Below, in pieces: positions 1 through 5,805 of a stretch of DNA of 5,805 nucleotides. The notes beneath the pieces were generated by a model that saw only the letters and a program-made list of their open reading frames with translations, searched no databases and had not been told where the DNA came from. The position numbers and the translations under genes were made by a program. This DNA is from Pseudomonadota bacterium (GTDB lineage Bacteria; Myxococcota; Myxococcia; Myxococcales; Anaeromyxobacteraceae), in assembly GCA_023419875.1 (NCBI GenBank), contig JAEZXM010000448.1:1-5805 (forward strand), written 5' to 3'. Each line of letters opens with the position of its first letter. Positions within the stretch are counted from its first letter, which is position 1.

Positions 1-661
1 GATCGACCTCGCGCGTGGGGTACACGCCCACGGTGCGGACGCGGCCGCGCTCGCGCAGCTCGCAGCCCCGTGCACCCATCGTGAACGCCACGATCGGAAC
101 CGCCCGCGCGAGGCGCTCGAGGAGATCGCCCTGGCCGCGCACGTCGTCCTCGCCGAGGATCACGACGTCCACGGCCGCGAGCTGGGCCGGGTCGGGAACC
201 CAGGGCGGCTGGACCACGGTGCCGTCCGGGCCCACGCGGCGCAGGAGCCCCTGGGCGCACAGCCCGGTGAGGCGCGGCCGCACCAGGGCGCGGCAGGCGG
301 CGGGATCGACCTCGTCCAGCACCGGCACGAGGTGCAGGACGTCCGGGGCCCGCCAGGCCTCGGGCAGGAGGGCCGGGTCGAGCGCCGCGGCGACCGCCTC
401 GACCTGCTGCACGCGGGCGCCGCCCGGGCCGTAACGATTGTGAAACCGGGTGGTCGCGGACGAGGGGAGCCGGAGCGCCTCGATCCCGGCGAGCGCCTCC
501 GCGGGGAAGTCCCCCGCCGCCGCGGTGAGCACCCGCACCGCGCCCCCGAGCGCGTGCCAGGCGCGGCCCGCGTAGTACGCGGGGCCACCGGGGGTGAACC
601 CCTGCGGCGCGCGGTCGAGGGTCACGTTCCCGCAGACCAGGACGGACGGGGCGGGGCTCAG
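1..661 (-). CDS. PfkB/ribokinase-family sugar or nucleoside kinase; 3' end outside window
   Basis: 220 residues are visible and the frame stays open to the left edge. The first strand and substrate aspartate are SVLVCGNVTLDR at 6-17. The Gly-Gly block is GGPAYYAGRAWHALGG at 25-40, followed by RVLTAAAGDF at 43-52. A nucleotide-side block, IVAFTMGARGCELRERG, lies at 190-206. The chain leaves the window after YPTREVD (214-220), just where the family's (D)TxGAGD anion-hole motif is expected, so the catalytic base cannot be checked. PfkB kinases use ATP to phosphorylate a hydroxymethyl group of a sugar, nucleoside or related polyol in the cytoplasm. The substrate cannot be read here; Tyr replaces the Asn usual in the GGxxxN block. 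No in-frame ATG, GTG or TTG exists between the upstream stop at 919-917 and residue 13. I therefore start at CTG (661-659), which has GGAG 8 bases upstream and overlaps the methyltransferase stop as CTGA. Confidence 0.88.
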   Translation of the reverse strand, partial: MSPAPSVLVCGNVTLDRAPQGFTPGGPAYYAGRAWHALGGAVRVLTAAAGDFPAEALAGIEALRLPSSATTRFHNRYGPGGARVQQVEAVAAALDPALLPEAWRAPDVLHLVPVLDEVDPAACRALVRPRLTGLCAQGLLRRVGPDGTVVQPPWVPDPAQLAAVDVVILGEDDVRGQGDLLERLARAVPIVAFTMGARGCELRERGRVRTVGVYPTREVD

Positions 662-1323
662 GGCCGGATCTCCAGCACGCGGGCGAGCCGGACCGGCTCG
701 GCCTCGATCACGGTCGTGGTGGGCACGTCGTACCAGGCGAGCTCGGTCACGTCCTCCCGCGGTGCGTACGTCCGGCAGGCGTCGCCCGCCAGCACCCGCA
801 CCCCGCGTGCGGCCAGGGTCGCGAACCAGCGCAGGGAACGCTCGGCAAGGCCGCGCTCGTAGAAGACGTCGCCGGCCAGTACGACGTCGACGTCGGGCAG
901 CCTCTGGTCGAGCGCGTCACCCGCGCGGAACCGCACCTTCACCCCGTTCCGCTCCGCGTTCAGGGCGACCGCCGCCTCCGCGAAGGGATCGTGGTCGAGG
1001 GCCAGCACCTCCGCGGCCCCGGCCCGCGCCGCGGCGATCGCCACGAGGCCGCTCCCGGTCGCGAAGTCGGCGACGCGCCGGCCCTGCACCAGCGCTGGGT
1101 GGTCGAGCACGTACCGCGCCAGCGCCTGGCCGCCCGCCCACGGGAACGCCCAGTACGGCGAGTCCTGCCAGCGGGGCGGCTCGGCCTCGGCGGCCTGCCA
1201 GAGCACGTGCAGCTCGCCCGCCTGGAGGAGCACGATCTCCGGCGCGAGGGGGACCTTCGCGGGGGCGGTGCGCGCGAGGACGAAGGCCCGCAACCGCTCC
1301 GCGACCGGGAGGTGGTCGCTCAC
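658..1323 (-). CDS. Class I SAM-dependent methyltransferase of the ETF-beta lysine methyltransferase family
   Basis: The 221-residue product is full length for this family. Residues 55-76 (SPYWAFPWAGGQALARYVLD) match the block PYWA.(Y/F)W.GGQAL.RY.LD that precedes the cofactor domain of ETFBKMT (METTL20). Motif I, the SAM loop, is VADFATGSG at 84-92. The acidic end of strand 2 is LALDHDP at 107-113. The family motif after strand 4 is GDVFYERGLAE at 151-161, against GD(M)FY..(D/G)LA in the known enzymes. Those enzymes methylate lysines of the electron transfer flavoprotein beta subunit next to the site that docks acyl-CoA dehydrogenases, and so tune electron transfer. Other protein lysine or PrmA-like substrates are possible. 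The start is GTG at 1323-1321, in a GTGA overlap with the TPR stop and without a clear Shine-Dalgarno, so translation is probably coupled. The stop TGA (660-658) overlaps the kinase start. Confidence 0.9.
   Translation of the reverse strand: MSDHLPVAERLRAFVLARTAPAKVPLAPEIVLLQAGELHVLWQAAEAEPPRWQDSPYWAFPWAGGQALARYVLDHPALVQGRRVADFATGSGLVAIAAARAGAAEVLALDHDPFAEAAVALNAERNGVKVRFRAGDALDQRLPDVDVVLAGDVFYERGLAERSLRWFATLAARGVRVLAGDACRTYAPREDVTELAWYDVPTTTVIEAEPVRLARVLEIRP
670..673 (-). promoter_or_regulatory. Ribosome binding site supporting a CTG start of the PfkB kinase
   Basis: The minus strand reads GGAG, then 8 bases (ATCCGGCC), then CTG at 661-659. It lies within the last codons of the methyltransferase gene. 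The spacing is normal, and no other start codon fits the first strand of the kinase fold. Confidence 0.6.
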
Positions 1324-1916
1324 GGCTTCGGGCGCTTTCGCCGTGCGCGAAGCTCCTCGATCATCTCGCGCGCCCGGGCCGCATCGGGGCTGTCGGGCGC
1401 GGACGCGATCACCTTCTTCCAGACCTCCTCGGCGCGCTCGGGGTCGTCGAGCCCGTCGTAGGCGACGCCCATGTTGAACAGGCTCTGGCGGTGGTTCGGG
1501 TCGAGCTTGTTCGCCTTCTGGAAGTTGGCGAGCGCCTTGTCGTACTTGCGCAGCGCCACGTACATGACGCCCTGGTCGGTGATCACGTCCGGATCGTTCG
1601 GCTCGAGCTGGAGCGCGCGCTCGTAGGCCTGGATCGCGGGCTCCGGCTGGTTCGCGTCGAAGAACGCGTTTCCGAGCGTGATCCAGGCAGCCCGGTCCTT
1701 CGGGTTCGCCTGCACCCTGCGCAGCAGCTCGGCGAGGTCCTCGGGCAGACCCGGCGGCACCTGCGGCGCGGCGGGCTCGTCCGCGATGGGCGCGGCCACG
1801 ATCGGTTCGGGAGCGCGGGTGAGCCTCCCCGCCTTGCCGACCTGATAGCTGATGATCGCGACGAAGAGGCCGATCGCGAGGCCGACGGCGCCGCCGACCA
1901 GGAAGCTCCTGTTCAC
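1320..1916 (-). CDS. Membrane-anchored tetratricopeptide repeat (TPR) protein
   Basis: The 198-residue product has an N-terminal hydrophobic segment at about residues 5-23 (FLVGGAVGLAIGLFVAIISY), a Pro/Ala-rich linker at 35-58 and three TPR units. Unit 1 is at about 76-108 (WITLGNAFFDANQPEPAIQAY), unit 2 at 110-142 (DQGVMYVALRKYDKALANF) and unit 3 at 144-176 (FNMGVAYDGLDDPERAEEVW). The tail is basic (ARRKRPKP). TPRs are protein-binding scaffolds; with one N-terminal anchor the repeats probably face the periplasm, as in NrfG/CcmI-type TPR proteins, but topology is not settled because basic residues flank both sides of the anchor. I chose GTG at 1916-1914 because an AAGGAGG lies 7 bases upstream and it forms a GTGA overlap with the PilZ stop. 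The same frame is open back to 2309, but that extension crosses the PilZ gene and looks like out-of-frame noise. The partner is unknown. Confidence 0.9.
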   Translation of the reverse strand: MNRSFLVGGAVGLAIGLFVAIISYQVGKAGRLTRAPEPIVAAPIADEPAAPQVPPGLPEDLAELLRRVQANPKDRAAWITLGNAFFDANQPEPAIQAYERALQLEPNDPDVITDQGVMYVALRKYDKALANFQKANKLDPNHRQSLFNMGVAYDGLDDPERAEEVWKKVIASAPDSPDAARAREMIEELRARRKRPKP

Positions 1917-2323
1917 TGTCCGTCCTCCTTCGTGAGCAGTGGAACTGGGCCGAGCAGCGCCCTCAGATAAGGAGCCATCCGGGAGGCCAGCTCCTCGGAG
2001 AAGCGGAGACCGACGCGGCAGGGCACCTCGCCCCTGGCCCAGGCGACCGTGGCCGCGCCGCTCGCCTCGAGGGGGAGCCGCGGCGCGCACATCCGCACCT
2101 GGACCCGCTCGCCCTTCCCCCACCGGGAAGGCACCACCACTCGGCAGCCGCCCTGCGAGACATCCTCGGTCTCGAGGGCCTCCACGCGCCCCGCCCGTTC
2201 GAGCTCGATCGGCACGCGGACGTTGTAACGGCGATAGACCCGTGGATCGGACCCTTGCACGGGGCGCATGATGGCCGGGGTGCGCTCCCGGCGCAACCGC
2301 GCCCGCCACCGGTCACCACTCAC
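1913..2323 (-). CDS. PilZ-domain protein, probable c-di-GMP receptor
   Basis: The ORF of 136 residues carries both parts of the c-di-GMP binding signature of PilZ domains: RxxxR at R32-YNV-R36 and DxSxxG at D54-VSQG-G59. A typical late strand, VGLRFSE, lies at 104-110. No other domain, signal peptide or membrane segment is visible, so it is a stand-alone cytoplasmic PilZ protein that would bind the second messenger and signal to a partner. The start is uncertain. The first GTG (2323-2321) lies 3 bases after the carboxylase stop but has no good Shine-Dalgarno sequence. The first 18 residues are Arg-rich, and Met19 (ATG at 2269-2267) gives a 118-residue protein that keeps the whole domain, with a GGGAG 15 bases upstream. 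I kept the long form because the operon is so tightly packed. The stop TGA (1915-1913) overlaps the GTG of the next gene. Confidence 0.9.
   Translation of the reverse strand: MSGDRWRARLRRERTPAIMRPVQGSDPRVYRRYNVRVPIELERAGRVEALETEDVSQGGCRVVVPSRWGKGERVQVRMCAPRLPLEASGAATVAWARGEVPCRVGLRFSEELASRMAPYLRALLGPVPLLTKEDGQ
1924..1930 (-). promoter_or_regulatory. Strong ribosome binding site of the TPR gene
   Basis: The minus strand reads AAGGAGG, a near-perfect Shine-Dalgarno, then 7 bases, then GTG at 1916-1914. It lies inside the last codons of the PilZ gene. It decides the start of the TPR gene against the longer open frame that begins at 2309. Confidence 0.85.
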
Positions 2324-2326
2324 CGG

Positions 2327-2331
<5 letters not shown>
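2307..2331. repeat. Short direct repeat across the carboxylase/PilZ junction
   Basis: CACCGGTCACC occurs at 2307-2317 and again at 2321-2331, separated by ACT, a period of 14 bases. On the minus strand the upstream copy contains the carboxylase stop (TGA, 2329-2327) and the first possible PilZ start (GTG, 2323-2321). The inner ACCGGT is a palindrome, so the two copies can also pair as a 6-bp stem with an 8-base loop that would cover that GTG. The repeat is plain in the sequence; the role is unknown. Confidence 0.6.

Positions 2332-5805
<3,474 letters not shown>

Noticed and set aside
160..588. A 142-residue minus-strand frame in the kinase region
   Set aside because: It is a shadow; the true frame, read from CTG at 661 to the window edge, shows PfkB motifs throughout.
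594..1970. A 458-residue plus-strand frame opposite the methyltransferase and TPR genes
   Set aside because: Its Arg/Pro/Ala-rich low-complexity product is typical of a GC-rich antisense shadow, and both genes beneath it have clear motifs.
1320..2309. A 329-residue minus-strand frame fusing a long N-terminal extension to the TPR protein
   Set aside because: The extension covers the PilZ gene in another frame, is Arg/Ala/Gly-rich without domain character, and a strong AAGGAGG-GTG start exists at 1916.

Overview
This is a gene-dense, very GC-rich stretch (about 70% or more by eye) with strong G/C bias at third codon positions. That points to a high-GC bacterium. The mix of a giant multidomain acyl-CoA carboxylase, a PilZ protein and an EtfB-type methyltransferase fits a myxobacterium such as Anaeromyxobacter. 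The taxon is an inference from style; there is no marker gene in the window.

All five genes lie on the minus strand and read from right to left as one apparent operon. From 5805 down to 2327 is the C-terminal part of a very large acyl-CoA carboxylase chain. Its 5' end is outside the window. The visible part holds a central region like that of eukaryotic single-chain acetyl-CoA carboxylase, followed by a complete two-lobed carboxyltransferase. Next come a small PilZ-domain protein (2323-1913), a membrane-anchored TPR protein (1916-1320), an EtfB lysine methyltransferase-like protein (1323-658) and the start of a PfkB-family sugar kinase (661 to beyond position 1).

The genes are packed extremely tightly. 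The carboxylase stop is followed after 3 bases by the first possible PilZ start, and the remaining three junctions are 4-base overlaps: GTGA, GTGA and CTGA. Every visible stop is TGA. Every start I prefer is non-ATG, and the kinase appears to use a CTG start. There is no gene-free stretch over 300 bases, and I see no promoter, terminator, RNA gene, mobile element or CRISPR array. The operon promoter should lie to the right of the window.

Functionally, the carboxylase would make malonyl-CoA or a related carboxylated acyl-CoA. The methyltransferase family modifies the beta subunit of electron transfer flavoprotein, the electron acceptor of acyl-CoA dehydrogenases. The operon may therefore join the synthetic and oxidative sides of acyl-CoA metabolism. 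The PilZ and TPR proteins may add c-di-GMP sensing and a membrane scaffold. This link is inference. The most unusual points are the eukaryote-like layout of the carboxylase, two replaced active-site arginines in its carboxyltransferase, and the CTG start of the kinase.
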